NCBI GenBank assembly: GCA_030600405.1
Contig: JAUVMD010000131.1
Location: 1 to 5,129 of the forward strand
From: Nitrospirota bacterium
GTDB lineage: Bacteria; Nitrospinota; Nitrospinia; Nitrospinales; Nitrospinaceae
Length of the DNA stretch: 5,129 nt
Reading direction: 5' to 3'
Under the pieces are notes generated by a model that was not told the DNA's origin, made no database searches, and was given only the letters and a program-made list of their open reading frames with translations. The first letter of the stretch is position 1; each line of letters begins with the position of its first letter. Below, piece after piece: positions 1-4,157 of the stretch. The translations under genes were made by a program, and so were the position numbers.

Positions 1-1
1 A

Positions 2-115
2 CATCGTGAAAAATTTCGTTCTCCTCATGGGACCGGACCAGTAACCACCCGGACCCTCCCAGAATCCCACACCGACTATTTTTACCGAAGGACTATAAAC
101 CAAATGTGTCTCTAG
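2..115 (+). CDS. Possible C-terminal end of an upstream protein (partial, unidentified)
   Basis: Frame 2 is open from the window edge to a TAG stop at 113-115, giving 37 codons. The other two forward frames close early (TGA at base 7, TAA at base 42). The peptide is rich in Pro, Thr, Arg and aromatic residues, includes HGTGPVTTR and ends in NQMCL. I do not recognise a family. It lies 60 bases upstream of the membrane-protein gene on the same strand, so the two could be co-transcribed. A 37-codon open stretch can occur by chance, so this is a tentative call that depends on sequence left of the window. Confidence 0.35.
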   Translation, partial: HREKFRSPHGTGPVTTRTLPESHTDYFYRRTINQMCL

Positions 116-165
116 CTAAATTCCAACTTTGGTCCAGATTCGTTTGACAACTTACAATTTGAATT

Positions 166-169
166 AGGA
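166..169 (+). promoter_or_regulatory. Ribosome binding site for the DUF3147-like gene
   Basis: AGGA lies six bases before the ATG at 176, which is good Shine-Dalgarno spacing and supports this start over the overlapping +1 frame. Confidence 0.55.
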
Positions 170-175
170 ATCAAA

Positions 176-514
176 ATGTTTCTATTTATTTCAAAAACAG
201 TAATTGCTGCCCTGCTGATCAGTTTTGCATCTTGGCTTTCTGGGAAACGACCAGACCTTGCTGGTTTTATCGTAGCATTACCGATTGCAACTCTCATTGC
301 TCTTGTGTTTTCCCACGCAGATTATCAAAACCCGGAAACGAGCATTGCCTTTGCCAAGAGCATTTTTGTTGGTATCCCGATATCTTTATTATTTTTTGTA
401 CCTTTTTTACTGGCCGAGAAATTAAACATTCCATTTTGGGGCTGCTATTTTGGAGGGATTACCTTACTGGTCGCCGGATTTTTCTTGCACAAAGCTATTT
501 TGACTTTTCTTTAA
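176..514 (+). CDS. Small four-helix integral membrane protein, DUF3147-like
   Basis: The protein has 112 residues, almost entirely in four predicted hydrophobic helices (about residues 3-21, 28-46, 62-82 and 88-110) joined by short polar loops such as SGKRPD and HADYQNPETS. There is no signal peptide beyond the first helix. Size, helix spacing and the pattern RPDLAGFIVALPIATLIAL, then a polar loop, then SIFVGIPISLLFFVPFLL recall the DUF3147 family, and more distantly GlpM-like small membrane proteins, by memory of family patterns only. The biochemical role of DUF3147 is not established, so I assign none beyond an inner-membrane location. AGGA six bases upstream supports the start. The gene is AT-rich like its surroundings. 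It ends five bases before the converging GST remnant on the other strand. Confidence 0.75.
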   Translation: MFLFISKTVIAALLISFASWLSGKRPDLAGFIVALPIATLIALVFSHADYQNPETSIAFAKSIFVGIPISLLFFVPFLLAEKLNIPFWGCYFGGITLLVAGFFLHKAILTFL

Positions 515-519
515 AGTCA

Positions 520-663
520 TTAGGTCGAACTTTTCATAAGGAGCGGCCATGATAGACATGTAAGCAAGGGGTCACCAATTACTTCATAATTATTTTTCTT
601 TGCTTCCAGCAATACGCGCACCTGTTGAACATAGGGACAGATTTTCAAACTTATGATCTTCAT
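520..663 (-). pseudogene. Glutathione S-transferase remnant (N-terminal thioredoxin-fold start only)
   Basis: Read on the minus strand from an ATG at 661-663, the first roughly 29 residues match the start of Cys-type (omega/beta-like) glutathione S-transferases: MKIISLKICPY followed by VQQVRVLLEAKKNNYEV. This covers beta strand 1, the active-site Cys9-Pro10 at the start of helix 1, and entry to strand 2. After about residue 29 the similarity stops. The frame continues through unrelated residues (GDPLLTCLSWP and onward) to TAA at 520-522, for 47 codons in total. Intact GSTs have about 200-230 residues with an all-helical C-terminal domain, which is absent. The ATG is 17 bases after the stop of the AhpD-like gene, so the two were probably an operon of thiol/redox functions before the GST was truncated. 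The short peptide is unlikely to be a functional transferase. Confidence 0.72.
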
Positions 664-680
664 AACATCCGCTTCTTTTT

Positions 681-893
681 TTATGAGGAGTCTTTAATAA
701 TTGTGGGAATAAATTCGTTGAATTTGCGCATTGCCCCCTTTTTAACCATTTGGCCTACTTCAATTGCTTCATGAATATGGGGCTGACTTGCTCCCTGCTT
801 TTGAGCCTCTTCAACATGGTATTTCAAGCAAGGCTGACAATTAGCGGTAACCGAAGCCCCCACCGCGATTAATTCCTTGGTTCGTTCATCCAT
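681..893 (-). CDS. Carboxymuconolactone decarboxylase / AhpD-type small thiol protein
   Basis: This 70-residue protein carries the AhpD-like signature: Cys19-Gln-Pro-Cys22 followed by His26 (CxxCxxxH), preceded by the typical DERTKELIAVGASVTANC helix and followed by HVEEAQKQGASQPHIHEAIEVG in two pieces of helix. In the family, the CxxC pair with nearby Glu and His supports peroxidase or disulfide-reductase chemistry. Such short single-motif members are usually cytoplasmic oligomers of unknown substrate. True gamma-carboxymuconolactone decarboxylase (about 130 residues) lacks this thiol role and is unlikely. The start is supported by AGGGGG five bases upstream (899-904). Lys/Ala/Met-rich helix continues to residue 60 and nothing seems missing for the short form. 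It is followed after 17 bases by a GST start that is now truncated, which hints at an ancestral redox or detoxification operon. Confidence 0.85.
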   Translation of the reverse strand: MDERTKELIAVGASVTANCQPCLKYHVEEAQKQGASQPHIHEAIEVGQMVKKGAMRKFNEFIPTIIKDSS

Positions 894-898
894 TTCAA

Positions 899-904
899 CC
901 CCCT
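899..904 (-). promoter_or_regulatory. Ribosome binding site for the AhpD-like gene
   Basis: On the minus strand AGGGGG precedes the ATG (893) with a five-base TTGAA spacer. It fixes the start of the 70-residue product. Confidence 0.6.
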
Positions 905-930
905 ATTGTTTCTTCCATATATGTTAAGAC

Positions 931-944
931 CCTATCGGTAGGGA
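931..944. promoter_or_regulatory. Palindromic operator-like site upstream of the AhpD-like gene
   Basis: CCCTATCGGTAGGG has matching five-base arms CCCTA/TAGGG around TCGG and lies about 40 bases upstream of the AhpD-like start codon. Size and position suit a dimeric repressor operator. No regulator gene is in the window, so its identity and use are inference. Confidence 0.3.
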
Positions 945-1015
945 TTTATTCGCATTTTTCGCTAAGGCTAAGCCTCGGATGGAAGAGGCAATATCAGGGT
1001 ATTCCAGCCCCAAAC

Positions 1016-1033
1016 GCTAGCCACAGTGCTAGC
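1016..1033. repeat. Paired GCTAGC palindromes able to form a six-bp hairpin
   Basis: GCTAGC occurs twice, separated by CACAGT. Because GCTAGC is itself palindromic, the pair is both a direct and an inverted repeat. There is no U-run after it on either strand, so it is not a terminator. Function is unknown. Confidence 0.4.
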
Positions 1034-1113
1034 CAAATTCAAAAAGGAGCTACCGCAAAAACTGTAACCCATTGATTTTAACCCATACTCCCATTTGGAC
1101 CGTAAAATGCGTT

Positions 1114-1136
1114 CTTCTTTTGAATGGCAAAAGAAG
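1114..1136. other. Perfect nine-bp stem-loop
   Basis: CTTCTTTTG and CAAAAGAAG are exact reverse complements around the loop AATGG. No T-tract follows in either direction (TGGGTGGG on plus, AACGCATTTT on minus), so a normal Rho-independent terminator is unlikely. It sits about 70 bases upstream of the 1205 mini-ORF and could be leader structure or an operator. Confidence 0.5.
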
Positions 1137-1204
1137 TGGGTGGGTGAATATATTTATAGTAACAGGGTAGCTTATCAATCAATTGTTTTGTTTGGGGTCG
1201 GGTC

Positions 1205-1384
1205 ATGGGAAAAACAGGAAAATTGCTGGTGTTGTTTTTAATAATGAGCGTTCCTTCATTTGCCGCTGAGGTCAATGACCATCGGGAAATGGAAAAGAGA
1301 GCGTGTCGTCTCGAGAGATGGTGTCGGGTTGTTTGGGTACTGATGTGGACGGTTTTCTTATTGTTTTTGTTTATTGTGCTTTGA
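1205..1384 (+). CDS. Short exported or membrane ORF with signal peptide (hypothetical)
   Basis: This 59-codon ORF starts with a textbook signal peptide: a basic n-region (MGKTGK), the hydrophobic core LLVLFLIMSV, then PSFAAE with an AxA-like cleavage site near residue 20-21. A charged segment follows (EVNDHREMEKR, with Cys34 and Cys40), then a hydrophobic stretch (VVWVLMWTVFLLFLFIVL, about 42-59) that runs to the stop. The mature product would be about 38 residues, anchored by its C-terminal helix. GGGG at 1194-1197 is a plausible, slightly weak ribosome site. I recognise no family. It could be a real small membrane protein. Alternatively, it is the leftover 5' end of an exported protein whose later part was lost, with the Cys/Arg/Trp-rich tail and second helix being out-of-frame sequence. 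Confidence 0.45.
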   Translation: MGKTGKLLVLFLIMSVPSFAAEVNDHREMEKRACRLERWCRVVWVLMWTVFLLFLFIVL

Positions 1385-1469
1385 GAACATCAATTTTCTC
1401 GCTCCAGTTCATGTTGCCCATGAGCCTTCGGTTTTCAAAAACAGCTTTTCAGCCAAAGAGGGGGTTAAA

Positions 1470-1474
1470 GGGAG
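1470..1474 (+). promoter_or_regulatory. Ribosome binding site for the glutaryl-CoA dehydrogenase gene
   Basis: GGGAG lies six bases before the ATG at 1481. The protein starts at the usual distance before the N-terminal helical domain, so this start is favoured. Confidence 0.6.
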
Positions 1475-1480
1475 AACGTT

Positions 1481-2638
1481 ATGCTTCCTTTGGATTTTTA
1501 TAATATAGAACAGAACTTGACCGACGAGGAAAAACTGGTTCAGGAAACCGCCGGGAAATTCGTCGACCGGGAGGTCCTGCCAATTATCCGCAACTGTTTC
1601 GAAAAAGGTGAGTTTCCGAAACCTCTCATCAAAAAAATGGGAGAGGAAGGATTTTTCGGCGCGATGTTGCCGACCCACGGCGGCGCCGGACTGGGTCCGG
1701 TCGCTTACGGTCTGATGATGATGGAACTGGAGCGGGGTGACAGCGGCATCCGCAGTTTCGCTTCCGTTCAGAACGGGCTGGTGATTTATCCGATCAACCG
1801 CTTCGGGTCCGGGGAGCAGAAGGAACGATGGCTTCCGGGTCTGGTGAGCGGCGACAAGGTCGGGTGCTTCGGATTGACGGAGCCCGATTTCGGGTCCGAT
1901 CCCGCCGGGATGAAAACCACCGCCGTCAAGGACGGCAATGAATACGTCCTGAACGGGTCCAAGATGTGGATCACCAACTCCGACATATCGGATTATGTCC
2001 TCATCTGGGCTTATCTGGGCGGTGTGGCGCGCGCGTTTGTGGTGGACGCGGGAACGCCGGGCATGCTCCTGCAACCCATCCGTCACAAGTTTTCGATGCG
2101 CGCCTCTGACACCGGTGAAATTCATTTGAACGATTGCCGGGTTCCGGAAGATCGCATGCTACCCGGAGCCGAAGGCATGACGGCGGCTTACACCTGCCTC
2201 AATCAGGCGCGTTACAGCATCGCGTGGGGCGTTCTGGGCGCGGCCATGGCCTGTTACAACGAAGCGCTGGATTACTCCAAGACGCGTATCGTGTTCGACA
2301 AACCCATCGGTTCGTTTCAACTGGTGCAGGAAAAACTGGCCGACATGCTGACCGACATCACCTGCGGTCAACTGCTGTGCCTGCAGTTGGGCCGGTTGAT
2401 GGAAAAGAATCAGCACGACTATACTCAGATTTCGCTGGCAAAACGCAACAACGTGCGCGTGGCGTTGGATGTGGCGCGCAAGGCGCGTGATATTCTCGGC
2501 GCGTCCGGCATCAGTGTCGAGTACCAGACCATGCGGCATATGCTGAATCTGGAAAGCGTCATCACTTATGAGGGCACCGATTCCATTCACACGCTGATCC
2601 TTGGCAAAAAGATCACCGGACTTGATGCCGTCAGTTAA
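1481..2638 (+). CDS. gcdH: Glutaryl-CoA dehydrogenase (acyl-CoA dehydrogenase family)
   Basis: This 385-residue FAD flavoprotein is full length for the soluble bacterial enzyme. It oxidises glutaryl-CoA to glutaconyl-CoA and decarboxylates it to crotonyl-CoA in lysine, tryptophan and benzoyl-CoA type degradation, passing electrons to ETF. Order: N-terminal helical domain (about 1-125); middle beta domain with the flavin/substrate motif GCFGLTEPDFGSDP (129-141) and WITNS (163-167); C-terminal helical domain with RYSIAWGVLGAA (244-255), QLVQEKLADMLTDIT (280-294) and KRNN (321-324). The catalytic base is Glu364 in TYEGTDSIH. The substrate-carboxylate motif ERGDSGIRS (Glu84, Arg91, Ser92) corresponds to human Glu87/Arg94/Ser95 and, with ITYEGT, separates this enzyme from butyryl- and isovaleryl-CoA dehydrogenases. 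Tyr363 and Glu84 suggest the decarboxylating type. The gene is clearly GC-richer than its upstream flank. No ETF or CoA-transferase gene is adjacent here. Confidence 0.93.
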   Translation: MLPLDFYNIEQNLTDEEKLVQETAGKFVDREVLPIIRNCFEKGEFPKPLIKKMGEEGFFGAMLPTHGGAGLGPVAYGLMMMELERGDSGIRSFASVQNGLVIYPINRFGSGEQKERWLPGLVSGDKVGCFGLTEPDFGSDPAGMKTTAVKDGNEYVLNGSKMWITNSDISDYVLIWAYLGGVARAFVVDAGTPGMLLQPIRHKFSMRASDTGEIHLNDCRVPEDRMLPGAEGMTAAYTCLNQARYSIAWGVLGAAMACYNEALDYSKTRIVFDKPIGSFQLVQEKLADMLTDITCGQLLCLQLGRLMEKNQHDYTQISLAKRNNVRVALDVARKARDILGASGISVEYQTMRHMLNLESVITYEGTDSIHTLILGKKITGLDAVS

Positions 2639-2647
2639 GGGAAGTTC

Positions 2648-2677
2648 ACCATAGAGACCACAGAGTTCACAGAGACC
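2648..2677. repeat. CACAGAG tandem repeat with nine-base period
   Basis: Three successive nine-base units, ACCATAGAG, ACCACAGAG and TTCACAGAG, are followed by ACC. They begin ten bases after the gcdH stop. Similar ACCACAGAG/CACAGAG tracts are, from memory, a common dispersed intergenic motif in environmental bacterial genomes, often near small GxxExxY-type genes. No such gene is present here. Confidence 0.6.
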
Positions 2678-2818
2678 AACGCTACAACTGGTTCTGGTTC
2701 AGATTATTCGAGGGTTTCGGACCAGGACAGCATTCCCCTCCAAAATCGAACGTGTACTGGGTGGTCTAGTTTAGGAGGCACGGGGTTAATATTTGAACTC
2801 CAAGGAAATATGAAGAAA

Positions 2819-2858
2819 CTTAAAGGGGCAGGTCACTCAGGGGGACAAATCTATGTCC
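2819..2858. repeat. Possible REP/RAYT-associated element remnant
   Basis: The stretch carries AAAGGGGCAGGTCAC and then GGGGGACAAATCTATGTCC, whose GGACA/TGTCC arms form a five-bp stem around AATCTA. The AAAGGGG(T)CAGGTC and GGGACARAT words resemble motifs I associate with REP-like elements mobilised by Y1 (RAYT) transposases. No transposase is in the window, so this is a weak call. Confidence 0.22.
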
Positions 2859-2885
2859 ATCGGTGGTTTCTTTCACCTCTCCTAA

Positions 2886-2917
2886 CCTTTTCTTTTCAAG
2901 GAAAGGATTTTATTTTT
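2886..2917 (+). terminator. Rho-independent terminator on the plus strand
   Basis: Arms CCTTTTCTT (2886-2894) and AAGGAAAGG (2898-2906) pair over nine bases, with one G-T pair, around a TTC loop. They are followed after one base by TTTTATTTTT (2908-2917). The U-tract is on the plus side only, so it ends transcripts from the gcdH direction, about 250 bases after the gcdH stop. It lies just past the metK stop on the opposite strand and would limit read-through into metK antisense. Confidence 0.75.
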
Positions 2918-2930
2918 GCATCCTCTGCAG

Positions 2931-4085
2931 TTAAAATCCACTCTTCAAATCATCCACCTTGTTGAGGACTTCCCAGGGAAAGGCTTCGTCGATTCGGCCG
3001 AAGTGGCCGTAGTTACTTGTTTTCCGGTAAATGGGCCGTAAAAGATCTAGCTGTTTAATAAGTCCCGCCGGACTCAGGTCAAAAACATTCATAATTATTT
3101 CCAAAATTTTTTCTTCGGAGACTTTATTCGATCCATAGGTGTTGATCCATACGGATAAGGGTTCTGTTCCCGCAATCACGTAAGCGATCTGAATCTCACA
3201 CCGTTCCGCTAACCCCGCCGCAACGACGTTTTTGGCAACCCAACGGGCGCCGTAACTCGCTGACTTATCCACTTTGGTGGGATCTTTCCCGGAAAACGCA
3301 CCGCCGCCATGCCCGCAAACCCCACCATAGGTATCGGAAATGTTCTTTCTCCCCGTCATTCCGGAATCGGCCATGGGACCCCCGATCACAAATCGGCCTG
3401 TATTGTTGATATAAAACCGGGTTTCTTGATCAAGCAACTCATTACATATGGGTTGGATGACGGTTTGTTTGATATCTTCCCGCAAATTTATCAGAGAAAC
3501 CCCCGGGTCGTGCTGGCAGGAGACAACCACACTGTCCAGTCGTTTAGGTTTATCATTTTGATATTCCACGGTAACCTGCGTTTTTCCGTCGGGGCGTAGA
3601 TAAGGCAAGGTTTCATCTTTGCGGATTTCCGCCAGTTTTCTGGCCAGCCGGTGCGCCAGGAGTATGGGGGTCGGCATATACTCGGGAGTTTCATTAGTGG
3701 CGTAACCGGACATCATCCCCTGGTCCCCCGCACCGAATTGATCCTTAGATTCCTTGGTCACTCCAAGCGAGATATCCGCGGACTGTTCAATGATGGAGGT
3801 GAGGACTGCGCAGGTTTGATAATTGAATCCGTATTCGGGTTGGATGTAGCCGATATCTTTCACCACCTGGCGGACCAGTTGGTCCACATTTACGTAGCCT
3901 TTGGTGGTGATCTGGCCGGCCACCAGCACAAGGCCGACATTGACGAATACTTCGCAGGCGACACGGGAATACAGGTCCTGTGTCAAACATTCATCCAGCA
4001 TCGCATCGGCTATTTGGTCGGCGATTTTGTCTGGGTGTCCTTCTGTCACCGATTCGGAGGTAAACACTTTTTTCAATTGTGACAT
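2931..4085 (-). CDS. metK: S-adenosylmethionine synthetase (methionine adenosyltransferase)
   Basis: The enzyme makes SAM from ATP and methionine, releasing phosphate and diphosphate; it is cytoplasmic and usually tetrameric, needing Mg and K. From the chosen start it has 384 residues, the same length as E. coli MetK. Visible motifs: [17 protein letters not shown] (8-24, with His17 and Asp19), GAGDQGMM (118-125), GRFVIGG (230-236), TGRK (244-247, Lys247), the phosphate loop [17 protein letters not shown] (260-276, Lys267), AAGLA (289-293), and the C-terminal YGHFGR (359-364). Oddities: Ser126 replaces the near-universal Phe of GLMFGYATNE, and NIS replaces the usual IIV before DTYGG. An in-frame ATG six bases upstream (4091) would add two residues, but it sits only two bases from AGGAG, so 4085 is preferred. 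It lies 72 bases behind the glutamate dehydrogenase gene on the same strand. No SAM or SAH riboswitch is apparent in that gap. Confidence 0.96.
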   Translation of the reverse strand: MSQLKKVFTSESVTEGHPDKIADQIADAMLDECLTQDLYSRVACEVFVNVGLVLVAGQITTKGYVNVDQLVRQVVKDIGYIQPEYGFNYQTCAVLTSIIEQSADISLGVTKESKDQFGAGDQGMMSGYATNETPEYMPTPILLAHRLARKLAEIRKDETLPYLRPDGKTQVTVEYQNDKPKRLDSVVVSCQHDPGVSLINLREDIKQTVIQPICNELLDQETRFYINNTGRFVIGGPMADSGMTGRKNISDTYGGVCGHGGGAFSGKDPTKVDKSASYGARWVAKNVVAAGLAERCEIQIAYVIAGTEPLSVWINTYGSNKVSEEKILEIIMNVFDLSPAGLIKQLDLLRPIYRKTSNYGHFGRIDEAFPWEVLNKVDDLKSGF

Positions 4086-4093
4086 GCGCATTT

Positions 4094-4098
4094 CTCCT
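4094..4098 (-). promoter_or_regulatory. Ribosome binding site that decides the metK start
   Basis: On the minus strand AGGAG is eight bases before the ATG at 4085 but only two bases before the ATG at 4091. This favours the shorter 384-residue product. Confidence 0.65.
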
Positions 4099-4157
4099 CT
4101 GGCAGTCTTCGCGGCGGGGATTGGTTTCGCCGTGACACGGGTTCGATTGAGCCGAAG

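Larger units (their letters stand above)
894..1204. other. Gene-free divergent spacer with several dyads
   Basis: This stretch of about 310 bases lies between the AhpD-like start and the 1205 mini-ORF, which point away from each other, so it should hold promoters for both. I found no convincing -35/-10 pair. It does contain four inverted repeats: CCCTATCGGTAGGG (931-944), AGGCTAAGCCT (965-975), two GCTAGC copies six bases apart (1016-1033), and a perfect nine-base-pair hairpin (1114-1136). A minus-strand open stretch of about 31 codons (924-1016) has protein-like composition but no usable start. The region may be a decayed gene or a regulatory region. Confidence 0.6.
2639..2930. other. Convergent intergenic spacer with repeats and terminator
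   Basis: These roughly 290 bases lie between the converging gcdH and metK genes. No convincing gene is present. They hold a CACAGAG tandem repeat next to the gcdH stop, an AGGAGG (2773-2778) with no ORF behind it, a GGGGCAGGTC...GGGGGACA scrap (2824-2858), and a terminator. A possible ORF from ATG 2810 would overlap the metK end and is not supported. Confidence 0.6.

Noticed and set aside
144..149. TTGACA as a -35 box for the DUF3147-like gene
   Set aside because: No -10-like hexamer lies at 16-18 bases spacing, and the start codon is only 27 bases away.
631..645. GGGACAGATTTT as a RAYT/REP motif
   Set aside because: On the minus strand it encodes the conserved GST residues LKICPY, so coding homology explains it.
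924..1016. Minus-strand open stretch of about 31 codons (LGLEYPDIASSIRGLALAK...) ending 30 bases before the AhpD-like gene
   Set aside because: Protein-like composition, but no start codon with a ribosome site and stops just upstream. Too short to call, although it could be the tail of a decayed gene.
1016..1070. Cobalamin-riboswitch-like words (GGAGCTACCGCAAAAACTGTAA resembles the riboswitch core)
   Set aside because: The core has extra A bases inside the invariant CCGCAACUGUAA segment. I see no downstream GCCACUG or B12 box (CAGGAGACCUGCC-like), and no B12-related gene follows. Chance similarity or an unrecognisable relic.
1078..1275. 65-residue minus-strand ORF
   Set aside because: No recognisable domain. 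It overlaps the signal-peptide ORF and the perfect hairpin, and no good ribosome site was seen. Likely a chance frame.
1303..1503. 66-residue plus-strand ORF overlapping the gcdH start
   Set aside because: No family resemblance, no suitable ribosome site, and it runs out of frame into gcdH.
1409..2125. 238-residue minus-strand ORF inside gcdH
   Set aside because: An antisense shadow of the GC-rich gcdH codons. The His/Arg-rich product has no domain.
2810..2965. 51-codon plus-strand ORF starting MKKLKGAGHSGG with AAGGA upstream
   Set aside because: It runs through the terminator hairpin and into antisense metK, with no recognisable domain.
4086..4157. SAM or SAH riboswitch upstream of metK
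   Set aside because: Only a five-bp CGGCG/CGCCG stem is visible. None of the conserved cores of SAM-I, SAM-II or SAH riboswitches could be matched, and the gap is too short for SAM-I.
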